A stretch of DNA of 8,101 nt from Lewinellaceae bacterium (GTDB lineage: Bacteria; Bacteroidota; Bacteroidia; Chitinophagales; Saprospiraceae): NCBI GenBank assembly GCA_016711435.1, contig JADJSY010000082.1:1-8101 (forward strand), given 5' to 3'. The position numbers and the translations under genes are program-made. The notes under the pieces are model-generated. The model did not search any database. It was not told the origin of the DNA and saw nothing but the letters and a program-made list of their open reading frames with translations. Position 1 is the first letter of the stretch; each line of letters opens with the position of its first letter. Positions 1-6,073 of the stretch are shown piece by piece.

Positions 1-10
1 GGCTTTATCG

Positions 11-1423
11 TTAATTGCCTTCAAATTTTACTCCACTACCAGCGCGCGCCGTGCCATTCCACTCTGCCATGTACATACCGGCGGGCAATCCTTCCACGCT
101 CATTGTCCATTCGCTCGTGCCGGCAGGAAGTGTGACGCTAGCAGCGTGCACGCCGAGCATAGTGACAAGGCGAATGGTCGTCGGATGCGCGATTGATTCT
201 CCAAACGTCAGATGAATATTCTTGCCTGCGGGATTCGGGTAGAGGGTGAATCCGGCGCTTGTTGGGTTAGGTATTCTTCACGCTGTCCGGGTCGGTGATG
301 CCCAGATTTTTGCAGTACGGTCATCACCACCGTGGCGACTCTTTTGCCGTCGGGACTCCATTGCACAGAATTGATGCCGGTATTTTCTGTATGTCCTCTG
401 AGGGTAAGGGAGTTGCGATCCGTTAGGTGACCAGATAATGGATGTACTATCAAGACTTGCAGTTGCTATTTTGGAGCCATCTGACTCCAGCTTGGTATAG
501 TACTTGCAGTATGACCTTTTAGTGTTTGGAGCTTTTCACCACCATTTAGCGACCAGATAACAGGTGCATCTTCACTTGATGTTAAGAGTTTGGAGTTATC
601 CGAACTCCATGTAACATTCCAAACTATCCATCCATGACTCAGAGTAAAGAGCTTTTCACCATTTGAAGCCTGCCAAATAATACAACTCTTATCCCAACTT
701 GCGGTTGCAATTTTATTCCCGTCCGGGCTCCAGCTCACTTCTTGAATCGTAAATGCATGTCCCTTCAGTGTTTGAAGCTTTTCGCCACTTACAGATGACC
801 AGATAATTGCTGACGTATCAGCGCCTGCTGTCAACAGCTTTTTCGCCGTTCGACTCCATACCATGCGTCACCTGTTTTGAATGACCATTGAGTACTAGGG
901 GCATACCGGGGTTTGTTGTTGACCAAATACTTGCCGTTTTATCTGCGCTTGCGGTTGCAATTTTCGACCCGTCCGGACTCCAGCTCAGCATGGCAATACT
1001 CGCCGTATGTGCTTTGATACTTACGATCTTTTCACCGCTTGCCGCCGACCATATCACAACCAAAATCTTATTATTGGATGGAGGAGTTACTGTAGTATCA
1101 CTGTTTATCGTCGCAATTTTCGATCCATCCGGACTCCAACTGATATATTTAGCATACGGTAATGTGTAAAGCTTCTCGCCGGTCACAGCCGACCAGACTA
1201 TGGCAGAATTATCGAGCGCTCCGCCTGACACGGTGGCTAATTTTGTGCCGTCCGGGCTCCAGCGAACATCTTTGACATACTCTGTATGCCCTTTCAAATC
1301 AAACTGCACCGTGCCCGGTGTGCCGCTGAGAATACGTGCGCTATGCGTCTTCTGCTGACCAAGCGCGTAAATGCTGCTACAGAATAGAGTTGCGATGAAT
1401 ATCATTGTGAATAAACGTTGCAT
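11..1423 (-). pseudogene. Secreted WD40 propeller with T9SS tail, copy I, frameshifted
   Basis: Starts at ATG 1423 with TGAGGT four nt upstream. The N-terminus (MQRLFTMIFIATLFCSSIYA, then LGQQK) is a signal peptide with likely cleavage before Gln23. Eight WD40 units of ~42 residues follow, with WSPDG cores, IWS strands and GEKLxTLKGH links, then a T9SS type A sorting tail. The expected role is an extracellular or surface-attached beta-propeller binding scaffold; no catalytic motif is seen and the ligand is unknown. The frame is broken. The first fragment runs 1423 to ~870. Compared with copy III there is a 2-nt and a 1-nt deletion plus a 1-nt insertion at 838-870, a 1-nt deletion near 472, a 1-nt insertion near 408, a 1-nt deletion near 330, two more near 270-290, and a 2-nt deletion near 40 that replaces the last residues and moves the stop from 28 to 11. 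Sense is retained within each fragment, so decay is recent or some indels are sequence errors. It is closest to copy III. Confidence 0.8.
28..253 (-). other. T9SS type A C-terminal sorting domain of copy I
   Basis: Reading from 253 downward gives GFTLYPNPAGKNIHLTFGES, a middle strand region (RLVTMLGVHAASVTLPAG) and EGLPAGMYMAEWNGTARA. These are the hallmarks of the beta-sandwich that targets proteins through the type IX secretion outer-membrane channel and is removed or used for surface attachment. The frame is offset from the preceding WD units by small deletions near 270-290. A 2-nt deletion near position 40 (ACCAGCGCG against ACCACAGCGCG in copy II) takes the frame past the homologous stop at 28-30 and on to a TAA at 11-13. 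The DNA is a mosaic of copies II and III. Confidence 0.8.
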
Positions 1424-1427
1424 TGTG

Positions 1428-1433
1428 ACCTCA
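1428..1433 (-). promoter_or_regulatory. Ribosome binding site of copy I
   Basis: TGAGGT on the minus strand lies four nt before ATG 1423. The same sequence and spacing occur at copy II, and GGAGGT at copy III, which fixes the start codon for all three genes. Confidence 0.7.
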
Positions 1434-1473
1434 AAATAAAAATGAAAAAAAAATGCGACCTATTTTATTAATA

Positions 1474-1493
1474 GAATACTTGTCGCAAAATAA
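1474..1493 (-). promoter_or_regulatory. Putative promoter core of copy I
   Basis: The minus strand reads TTATTTTGCGACAAGTATTC. The TATTTTG part resembles the Bacteroidota -7 element TAnnTTTG with one base fewer, and its first base lies 69 nt from the ATG. The same core TAnnTTGCnnCAAGTA occurs 67 nt upstream of copies II and III, including copy III, whose upstream DNA is otherwise different. That conservation is the main support. No clear -33 TTG element was identified. Confidence 0.45.
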
Positions 1494-1512
1494 CGAAATA
1501 TTTCACTGCATA

Positions 1513-1548
1513 ATAAAGCCCGCAGACTTTTCTCTCGGCGGGCTTTAT
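1513..1548. terminator. Bidirectional-looking hairpin terminator after copy II
   Basis: Perfect 11-bp inverted repeat ATAAAGCCCGC (1513-1523) and GCGGGCTTTAT (1538-1548) around a 14-nt loop, 16 nt past the copy II stop codon on the minus strand. The GC-rich stem flanked by A and T tracts fits intrinsic termination of copy II. It also lies upstream of the copy I promoter and so would insulate the two genes. Confidence 0.75.
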
Positions 1549-1564
1549 ATTCTACTGCGCTATT

Positions 1565-1792
1565 TTACTCCACTACCACAGCGCGCGCCGTGCCATTCCA
1601 CTCTGCCATGTACATACCCGCCGGCAGTCCTTCTACGCTCATTGTCCACTCGCTTGCGCCGGCGGGGAGTGTGACGCTAGCAGCGTGCACGCCGAGCATA
1701 GTGACAAGGCGAATGGTCGTCGGATGCGCGATTGATTCTCCAAACGTCAGATGAATATTCTTGGCTGTGGGATTCGGGTAGAGGGTGAATCC
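1565..1792 (-). other. T9SS type A C-terminal sorting domain of copy II
   Basis: This is the only one of the three tails still in frame with its upstream WD units: SKDKTAKIWYITDPNSVEEV, a short linker rich in Pro and Thr, then GFTLYPNPTAKNIHLTFGES through LPAGMYMAEWNGTARAVVVE and a stop. The LYPNP opening, about 75 residues of beta-rich sequence and a final basic-hydrophobic strand match the type A T9SS signal. It serves as the reference for reading the broken tails of copies I and III. Confidence 0.9.
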
Positions 1793-3918
1793 TGTAGTAG
1801 TCGGAGCAGGTACTTCTTCGACGCTGTTTGGATCAGTGATGTACCAGATTTTTGCGGTTTTATCCTTGCTTGCTGTGGCAATACGTGAGCCGTCGGGCGA
1901 CCATTGCAATGCGGTAATTTCTGCGGTATGCCCAGCCAATGCATAGAGCTTATCGCCGGTCTCTGCCGACCATACGACCGGCGTGTCCTCTGTCATTACG
2001 GTTGCAATTTTCGAACCGTCCGGGCTCCAGCGAATACCGATAATGTACTCCGTCGGTGACGTTATCGTCACGAGTGCATCGCGCGTCGCAACCGACCATA
2101 TCGTCAAGGTCGTATCACAGGCGATGGCAATTTTTCTGCCGTCCGAATCCAAAGCGCACCAGTTATCGAGAAGCCATCTCCTGTTAATGTAAACAGTTTT
2201 TCACCGGTCACTGCCGACCAAATAAATGCCGAATTATTTTCAGTAGAAATAAATTTCGATCCGTCAGGACTCCATTGTACAGTGCTATTGAATGGATGAA
2301 GTGTATCCAGCGAAATAAGCACTTCACCGGTTGAACTTGAATAAACAAAGCCATTGTTTTTGTATCCTGCCATGAGAAATTTTGTACCATCCGGACTCCA
2401 ACCGCTGGGCTTAGTACCCTTTAATGTAAAAAGTTTTTGACCATTACCGGTATTCCAAACGATCATGGTGCTGTCATTACTTCTTGTTGCAATTTTCGAC
2501 CCCTCAGGGCTCCAGCTAATGGCATTAACACTCAAAAACATCGCTTTGTAGAGTAATCAATTGTTGATTGTTTTCTACCGACCAGATTGACGTGGAGTGA
2601 CATCTGTATTCGCTATGGCAAGTTTTGAGCCGTCTTGACTAATGTTCCCAGAATTCATCCCGTTAGGATAGAACACCGCAGTGTAGATGTTTTTGCTCCG
2701 CTCGTTGCAGACCAGAGTAAACACATTCTGTCTGCACTACTTATCGTAGTTACTTTTGTACCGTCAGCGCTCCACCGCAGATTGTCAATTTGACCGACAT
2801 GCCCGCCCAAAAAGGTAAGACTTTTCCCGGTTTCCGCCGAGCAAATACTGACTGAGGTGAGAATTTTCGTGCCGTCCGAACTCCAATCGATGCTCCATCC
2901 TTTGTCAATGAGCGTGCAGAGCTTTGATCCGGTTATTCCTGAACATACGTCAACTGTTCCATTTGAACTACTGACAGCTGCAATACTTTTACCGTCCGGA
3001 CTCCATTTCACAGATTGTGGTATGAATGTAATATCCGTCAGAGAAAAAAGTTCATTTTCTGTCGCCGTCGACCAGATGAGAATCGGTTTATTGGTTGAAG
3101 CTAACGCGATTTTCGTTCCGTCGGGGCTCCAATCTGCTGCAACCACTTCAAATGCATAATCAATGACGCGGAGTCTCTCTCCGGTGGCAGCCGACCATAC
3201 GACTGCTCCATTTTCAAAACCGGAAGATATCGTCAGCACTTTCGTGCCGTCCGGACTCCACATCACGCCGTTGATCTTCGCAGTTTGCTGCAAAGTAAAG
3301 AGTTTTTCGCCGGTCGCTGCGGACCAGAGAATTGATGACTTGTCCTTGCTTGATGTCGCGATTTTCGTACCGTCCGGGCTCCACATTACGCCCGTAATTT
3401 CACCGGTATGTCCTTTACAGGTAAGAAGATTCGCGCCCGTTGTGCCTGACCATATCATCAGTGTAGCATCGGCGCTCACGGTGGCAATTTTTCGACCCGT
3501 CCGGGCTCCATGCTATGCCGCTTAGCGCTTTGGTATGACCATTGAGTGCAGTAAGCTGTCCCCCGGTCGTTGCCGACCACATCACTGCTTATGTCTTTAC
3601 TTAATGTTGCAATTATAGCGCCGTCCGGACTCCACCGTGCGTCCGTCACAGGGTCGGCGTGATGCAGAGTGATGAGTTTATTGGCAGTAAGCACAGACCA
3701 AATTATAGCATCGCCGTCGGCGCCGGAAGTGACGACTTTTGTGCCGTCCGGACTCCATCGCGCCTCCGTCACAAGTCCGGTATGCCCCTTCAAATCAAAC
3801 TGCACCGTGCCCGGTGTGCCGCTGAGAATCTGTGCGCCATGCGTCTTCTGCTGAGCAGGTGCGTAAATACTGACAAGAAAAGAGTTGCGATGAATACAAT
3901 TGTGAATAAACGTTGCAT
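1565..3918 (-). pseudogene. Long secreted WD40 propeller with T9SS tail, copy II, frameshifted
   Basis: Starts at ATG 3918 after TGAGGT, with the same first residues as its neighbours (MQRLFTIVFIATLF). A 1-nt deletion within the signal peptide (~3870-3880) throws the frame off, so no export signal is joined to the propeller. Homology resumes at 3805 (QFDLKGHTG). About 16 WD units can be traced, twice the 8 of copies I and III, which suggests two stacked 8-bladed propellers (inference). Fragments are 3805 to ~3590, ~3590 to ~3490, ~3479-2655, ~2650-2541 (badly eroded), 2541 to ~2145, and ~2150-1565. The break near 3488-3492 is a T5 run where sister units have T4; the break near 2145 is a 1-nt loss. 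The last fragment joins two WD units in frame to the T9SS tail and the TAA stop. Either a decaying paralogue or an intact ~784-codon gene with indel errors. Confidence 0.78.
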
Positions 3919-3922
3919 TGTG

Positions 3923-3928
3923 ACCTCA
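3923..3928 (-). promoter_or_regulatory. Ribosome binding site of copy II
   Basis: TGAGGT lies four nt before ATG 3918, identical in sequence and spacing to copy I. It marks the original start even though the frame breaks soon after. Confidence 0.65.
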
Positions 3929-3966
3929 AAATAAAAATGAAAAGATTGCGAACCATTTTACTAATA

Positions 3967-3986
3967 GAATACTTGCTGCAAATTAC
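3967..3986 (-). promoter_or_regulatory. Putative promoter core of copy II
   Basis: The minus strand reads GTAATTTGCAGCAAGTATTC; TAATTTG starts 67 nt before the ATG. It aligns with the TAnnTTGCnnCAAGTA core of copies I and III. Assigned by conservation across the three copies and resemblance to the Bacteroidota -7 element. Confidence 0.45.
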
Positions 3987-4007
3987 CGAAATATTTCACA
4001 ACATAAA

Positions 4008-4039
4008 AAAGCCCACCGATTTTTCTCTTGGCGGGCTTT
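4008..4039. terminator. Hairpin terminator after copy III
   Basis: AAAGCCC (4008-4014) pairs with GGGCTTT (4033-4039), extended inward by CC/GG after one mismatch, 20 nt past the copy III stop on the minus strand. It is the counterpart of the hairpin at 1513-1548 but less perfect, showing independent drift of the two spacers. Confidence 0.7.
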
Positions 4040-4059
4040 GTACTCTCTACTGCGCTATT

Positions 4060-4287
4060 CTACTCCACTATCACCGCGCGCGCCGTGCCATTCCACTCTG
4101 CCATGTACATACCGGCGGGCAATCCTTCCACGCTCATTGTCCATTCGCTCGTGCCGGCAGGAAGTGTGACGATTGCAGCTTGTATGCCAAGCATGGTTAC
4201 AAGGCGGAGTGTCGTCGGATGCGCAATTGATTCTCCAAAATTCAGATGGATATTCTTGTCTGCGGGATTCGGGTAGAGGGTGAATCC
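4060..4287 (-). other. T9SS type A C-terminal sorting domain of copy III
   Basis: From 4287 the minus strand reads GFTLYPNPADKNIHLNFGES, continuing to LPAGMYMAEWNGTARAVIVE and TAG. It is complete, but one base short of being in frame with the WD units. Copy II has 27 nt from GTACCT to GGATTC where copy III has 26. As read, translation ends at 4242 with an unrelated tail (DSPSTRIPQTRISI) and the protein would lack its secretion signal. Confidence 0.85.
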
Positions 4288-5460
4288 TGTAGCTTGTGAG
4301 TAGGTACTTCTTCGACGCTGTTTGGGTCGGTGATGTACCAGATTTTTGCAGTGCGGTCATCGCCTGCGGTGGCTACTCTTTTGCCGTCCGGACTCCACTG
4401 CGCGGTGTTGACGCCAGTATTTTCTGTGTGCCCTCTAAGGGTGAGGAGTTTCGTGCCATCAGCCGACCAGATTATTGCTGTACTATCTAAACTTGCAGTG
4501 GCTATTTTGGAGCCGTCCGGACTCCAGTGTGCGGAATAGATTCTTCCATTATGACCTTTTAGAGTTTGGAGTTTTTCACCACTTGATGCAGACCATGCAA
4601 ACGCAGACTCCATACTTGACGTTACGAGTTTTGAGTTGTCAGGACTCCAATTCACGCTCTCAACGACCCACGAATGACTCATTGTAAACAGCTTTTCACC
4701 ATTTGAAGCTTGCCAAACAATACAGTTCTTATCCATGCCTGCAGTTGCAATTTTAGTACCGTCCGGGCTCCAGCTCACTTCTTGAATCGTAAATGTATGT
4801 CCCTTCAGTGTTTGAAGCTTTTCGCCACTTACAGATGACCAGATAATTGCTGACGTATCAGCGCTCGCTGTCAGCAGTTTTTCGCCGTTCGGACTCCATA
4901 CCACATGCGTCACCTGTTTTGTATGTGCGTTGAGTACTAAGGGCATACCGGGATTTGTTGTTGACCATATACCTGCCGTTTTATCTGTGCTTGCTGTTGC
5001 AATTTTCGACCCGTCCGGACTCCAGCTCAACATGGCAATATTCCGTCGTATGCGCCTTGATACTTGCGAGCTTTTTCACCGCTTGCCGCCGACCATATCA
5101 CTACCAAAGTAAGAAGCCGATGGAGTCTGCTGTATCCAAGGTAATCGTCGCAATTTTCGATCCATCCGGACTCCAACCGATAGATTTAGCATAGGGTAAC
5201 GTGTAAAGCTTCTCGCCGGTCACAGCCGACCAGATGATGGCTGAATTATCGAGCGCGCCGCCCGACACAGTGGCTAATTTTGTGCCGTCCGGACTCCAGC
5301 GAACATCTTTGACATATTCTGTATGCCCCTTCAAATCAAACTGCACCGTGCCCGGTGTGCCGCTGAGAATACGAGCGCTATGCGACTTCTGCTGACCAAG
5401 CGCGTAGGTGCTGCTGCAGAATAGAGTTGCGATGAATACCATTGTGAATAAACGTTGCAT
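4060..5460 (-). pseudogene. Secreted WD40 propeller with T9SS tail, copy III, frameshifted
   Basis: Starts at ATG 5460, four nt after a strong GGAGGT. An upstream in-frame ATG at 5550 is disfavoured because it would bury the signal peptide (MQRLFTMVFIATLFCSSTYA, then LGQQK). Eight WD units can be read: two in 5460-5101, then six in the longest intact fragment, 5033-4242. In that fragment each unit has a WSPDG core or variant (WSPNG, WSPDN), an IW strand and GEKLxTLKGH, the usual ~42-residue blade. The likely role is an exported ligand- or partner-binding propeller; no enzyme motif is seen. Frame breaks: at least three 1-nt indels in 5030-5110, including a T5 run at 5072-5076 where copy I has T4, and a 1-nt deletion near 4290-4300 that disconnects the sorting tail. 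This is the least damaged copy and the only one with unique upstream DNA, so it may be the ancestral locus. The call is pseudogene unless read data remove the indels. Confidence 0.8.
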
Positions 5461-5464
5461 TGTG

Positions 5465-5470
5465 ACCTCC
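5465..5470 (-). promoter_or_regulatory. Strong ribosome binding site of copy III
   Basis: GGAGGT lies four nt before ATG 5460. It is one base better than the TGAGGT of the other copies and decides the start against the in-frame ATG at 5550. Confidence 0.75.
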
Positions 5471-5510
5471 GAAAAACTGGAAAAATGAGAGAAATTACTG
5501 TAAAAATTAT

Positions 5511-5528
5511 GTACTTGTGGCAAGATAG
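5511..5528 (-). promoter_or_regulatory. Putative promoter core of copy III
   Basis: The minus strand reads CTATCTTGCCACAAGTAC. TATCTTG starts 67 nt before the ATG, the same distance as in copy II. The leader between it and the Shine-Dalgarno is unrelated to the other copies, so this short conserved block stands out as the element under selection. Confidence 0.5.
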
Positions 5529-5657
5529 CAGTTTTTTGTTTGGTGAGCAAGGAAATGATGCATTTATGAAAGTTACTACCTCAAATTTCGGGAAGTTCTG
5601 CTTCGGTATCCTTGGAAGGGCGACTTGTTTGGTCCCTATGAATAGCTATACGGCGGA
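5529..5657. other. Intergenic DNA without recognised features
   Basis: Between the copy III promoter and the inverted-repeat element nothing firm is seen. A 70-codon plus-strand frame (5455-5667) crosses it but begins over the copy III start codon, lacks a plausible ribosome binding site and resembles no family known to me. Confidence 0.5.
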
Positions 5658-5875
5658 TTTTTTTTAACGCAGAGGCGCAGAGAACGCAAAGATTTCTCAC
5701 TCTTTATGTATGATAAAAGTAGTAAACGCGAAGCCGTAATATCATCGGAAATACCGGTATCTATAGTGTTCTTTGTGGGTTACCTTAGCATTCTTTGTGT
5801 TTAAAACTGATTTTCAACATGAAGCCCCGGAGAACGCAATGATATCTCTGCACCTCTACCTCTGCGTTAAAAAAT
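5658..5875. repeat. Non-coding element bounded by TTAACGCAGAGG inverted repeats
   Basis: The left end TTTTTTAACGCAGAGG (5660-5675) is matched in inverted orientation at 5859-5874, a perfect 16 bp. Both ends then continue with GCAGAGA, after a short insert on the right. Inside are further degenerate units: GAGAACGCAAAGA (5682-5692) with a direct copy GAGAACGCAATGA (5830-5842), and minus-strand AACACAAAGAAT and CCACAAAGAAC within 5767-5808. No ORF of note lies inside. The structure suggests a small non-autonomous mobile or extragenic repeat element. Similar CGCAGAG/CACAAAG strings are remembered from intergenic DNA of many unrelated bacteria, but this was not checked here. No convincing target-site duplication is seen. 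Confidence 0.6.
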
Positions 5876-5917
5876 ACCGGCAGAACGGCATTACCATGTT
5901 TTTTTAATCTATCTCTG

Positions 5918-5972
5918 TATTCCAAATAAATGCCTGGACGGCAACGGGTGACCGCAGGCGACGCTTGGAATA
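5918..5972. repeat. Nested inverted repeat, REP-like or structured RNA
   Basis: TATTCCAA (5918-5925) pairs with TTGGAATA (5965-5972). Inside it GCCTG (5932-5936) pairs with CAGGC (5955-5959), and at the centre CGG-GTGA-CCG (5945-5954) forms a small stem with a GNRA-type loop. There is no T tract after it, so a terminator is unlikely. It lies 102 nt before the M1 peptidase start and upstream of its putative -7 element. It could be a degenerate REP palindrome or a structured RNA; no known riboswitch consensus was recognised. Confidence 0.45.
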
Positions 5973-6016
5973 TGATGAAGGGGAACCAAAAATATAGTCC
6001 AACAGCGGTAAAATTG

Positions 6017-6024
6017 TATTTTTG
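6017..6024 (+). promoter_or_regulatory. Putative -7 element for the M1 peptidase gene
   Basis: TATTTTTG is an exact match to the Bacteroidota -7 consensus TAnnTTTG and ends 49 nt before the ATG at 6074. No TTG was found at the expected -33 spacing, so the assignment is tentative. Confidence 0.4.
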
Positions 6025-6063
6025 TGGAAAGATTCAACTTCTTGATGCTTACTCAACATATTT

Positions 6064-6068
6064 AAGGA
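6064..6068 (+). promoter_or_regulatory. Ribosome binding site of the M1 peptidase gene
   Basis: AAGGA lies five nt before ATG 6074. It supports this start over the in-frame ATGs at 5930, 5972 and 5975, which would place 33-48 residues before the signal peptide. Confidence 0.6.
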
Positions 6069-6073
6069 CTTCT

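Larger units (their letters stand above)
1424..1564. repeat. Duplicated 141-nt intergenic spacer, left copy
   Basis: This spacer and that at 3919-4059 are both exactly 141 nt. They align along their length: TGACCTCAAAATAAAAATGA next to the start codon, the shared promoter core, AATATTTCAC, then the terminator hairpin. The duplication unit was therefore a whole gene plus spacer. There is no other gene here. Confidence 0.8.
3919..4059. repeat. Duplicated 141-nt intergenic spacer, right copy
   Basis: Counterpart of 1424-1564 with the same order of elements (Shine-Dalgarno, A-rich leader, promoter core, terminator). Differences are scattered substitutions plus small indels, for example in the A tract after ATGAAAA. 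Confidence 0.8.

Noticed and set aside
888..1169. Plus-strand ORFs within the array (for example 888-1169, 2857-3159, 3163-3525) with recurring FVPSGLH / FDPSGLQ motifs
   Set aside because: They are antisense readings of the WD40 repeats; the recurring motif is the complement of the WSPDG region, and no signal or ribosome binding site supports them.
340..5300. CRISPR-like short repeat CCGTCCGGACTCCA recurring about every 125 bp
   Set aside because: It is the reverse complement of codons for WSPDG in each WD40 unit; spacing equals one ~42-residue blade and the DNA between is homologous coding sequence, not unique spacers.
5101..5550. Upstream start (5550) for copy III
   Set aside because: It would put 30 residues ahead of a typical signal peptide, and GGAGGT sits exactly before ATG 5460.
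5455..5667. 70-codon plus-strand ORF in the divergent intergenic region
   Set aside because: It starts over the copy III start codon and crosses its promoter core, with no recognisable domain or ribosome binding site.
5751..5760. Perfect 10-bp palindrome ATACCGGTAT as an operator
   Set aside because: It is short, single and inside the repeat element, away from either promoter; chance is sufficient.
5918..5972. Known riboswitch or intrinsic terminator at the nested palindrome
   Set aside because: No match to the conserved cores of common riboswitches that I could recognise, and no U-tract after the stem.
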